A DNA stretch of 64,000 nucleotides from Tridacna crocea (lineage: Eukaryota; Mollusca; Bivalvia; Cardiida; Cardiidae), in contig OX031060.1 of NCBI GenBank assembly GCA_943736015.1, forward strand, positions 27,419,231 through 27,483,230, written 5' to 3'. Every line of letters starts with the position of its first letter. Position 1 is the stretch's first letter. Positions 63,603 to 64,000 of the stretch are shown here, one piece after another. The position numbers and the translations under genes are program-made. The notes beneath the pieces were generated by a model, which ran no database searches, was not told where the DNA came from, and saw only the letters and a program-made list of their open reading frames with translations.

Positions 63603-64000
63603 TTTTAGCATGAAGTGCTCAGAGTGAGCTATTGTGATAGTGCTGTGTCCATCATCCGTTGTGCGTCGTCCGTCATCAACTTTTTACCTTGTGTACGCTC
63701 TAGAGGCCACATTTATCATCGGATATTCATGAAACTTGGTCAGAGTGTTTGCCACAATAAAATATCGAATGAGTTCGAAAATGGGTCATGTCGGATCAAA
63801 AACTAGGTCACTAGGTCAAATCTTAGAAAAATCTTGTGTATGCTCGAGAGGCCAGATTTTCAGTGTGATAATCATGAAACTTGGTCAGAATGTTTGCCTT
63901 GATGCTAACTTGGATAAGTTTGAAAATGGGTCATGTTAGATCAAAAACTAGGTCACTAGGTCAAATCTTAGAAAAACCTTGTGTACGCTCTAGAGGCCAC
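63603..64000. repeat. GTACGCTCTAGAGGCCAC tandem repeat, about 145-bp unit (continues past window)
   Basis: gtgtacgctctagaggccac at 63691 and 63981 and a variant at 63835; units also share aaactaggtcactaggtcaa. Preceded by gtgtccatcatccgttgtgc. A common bivalve repeat type. Confidence 0.8.

Overview
This window is eukaryotic nuclear DNA with short exons, GT-AG introns and dense transposon remnants. It most likely comes from a bivalve mollusc. The three host proteins are animal families, and several repeats (the GATTAGCCTGCGC hairpin element and the GCTCACCTGA / GTACGCTCTAGAGGCCAC tandem families) are ones I associate with bivalves, perhaps heterodonts. The species is not determined.

Layout. 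(1) 95-19916, + strand: twelve exons forming the 3' part of a SENP6/SENP7-type SUMO protease, 734 codons in view, with His411, Asp616, Gln665 and Cys671 and a long acidic insert typical of this subfamily. (2) 24824-39414, - strand: a complete five-exon LTO1 (ORAOV1) gene of 138 aa, assembled here from exons of 50 to 115 bp whose phases all match. LTO1 works with YAE1 to deliver the cytosolic Fe-S assembly machinery to ABCE1. Its first intron carries a LINE with RNase H that is itself split by a second, antisense LINE. (3) 47596-49014, - strand: an uninterrupted 472-codon pogo/CENP-B-type transposase-derived ORF that has lost two of its three catalytic acidic residues. (4) 54838-61008, + strand: the first five coding exons of a TMEM39A/B homologue, an ER membrane protein; the gene continues past the window. 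(5) 50757-50862, - strand: a second 106-bp copy of LTO1 exon 2 with the same phase and splice signals, still open, but with half of its GX3 glycines changed.

Most of the rest is repeats. The dominant one is a superfamily of roughly 230-bp elements, here called HP, with more than 55 recognisable copies. They end TTAA-CCC...GGG-TTAA and have a near-perfect central palindrome of about 60-66 bp. Three subfamilies (HP-1, HP-2, HP-3) keep the same architecture with different but still self-complementary core sequences. The termini suggest piggyBac-type non-autonomous transposons. Neighbouring copies often share a single TTAA. Other mobile DNA: a 259-bp element with a 9-bp target duplication inserted in an HP copy, a 1.85-kb TIR element with arms packed with CCGTA/TACGG, hAT-like palindromic elements, tRNA-headed SINEs, a CR1-like LINE 3' end, and clusters of a GGGTACGAGTTCTC palindrome.

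The three host genes show no evident functional link. Exon calls rest on family resemblance from memory plus splice-site and phase consistency; no database search was run. HP end coordinates are good to a few bases where TTAA is visible at both ends, and approximate elsewhere.
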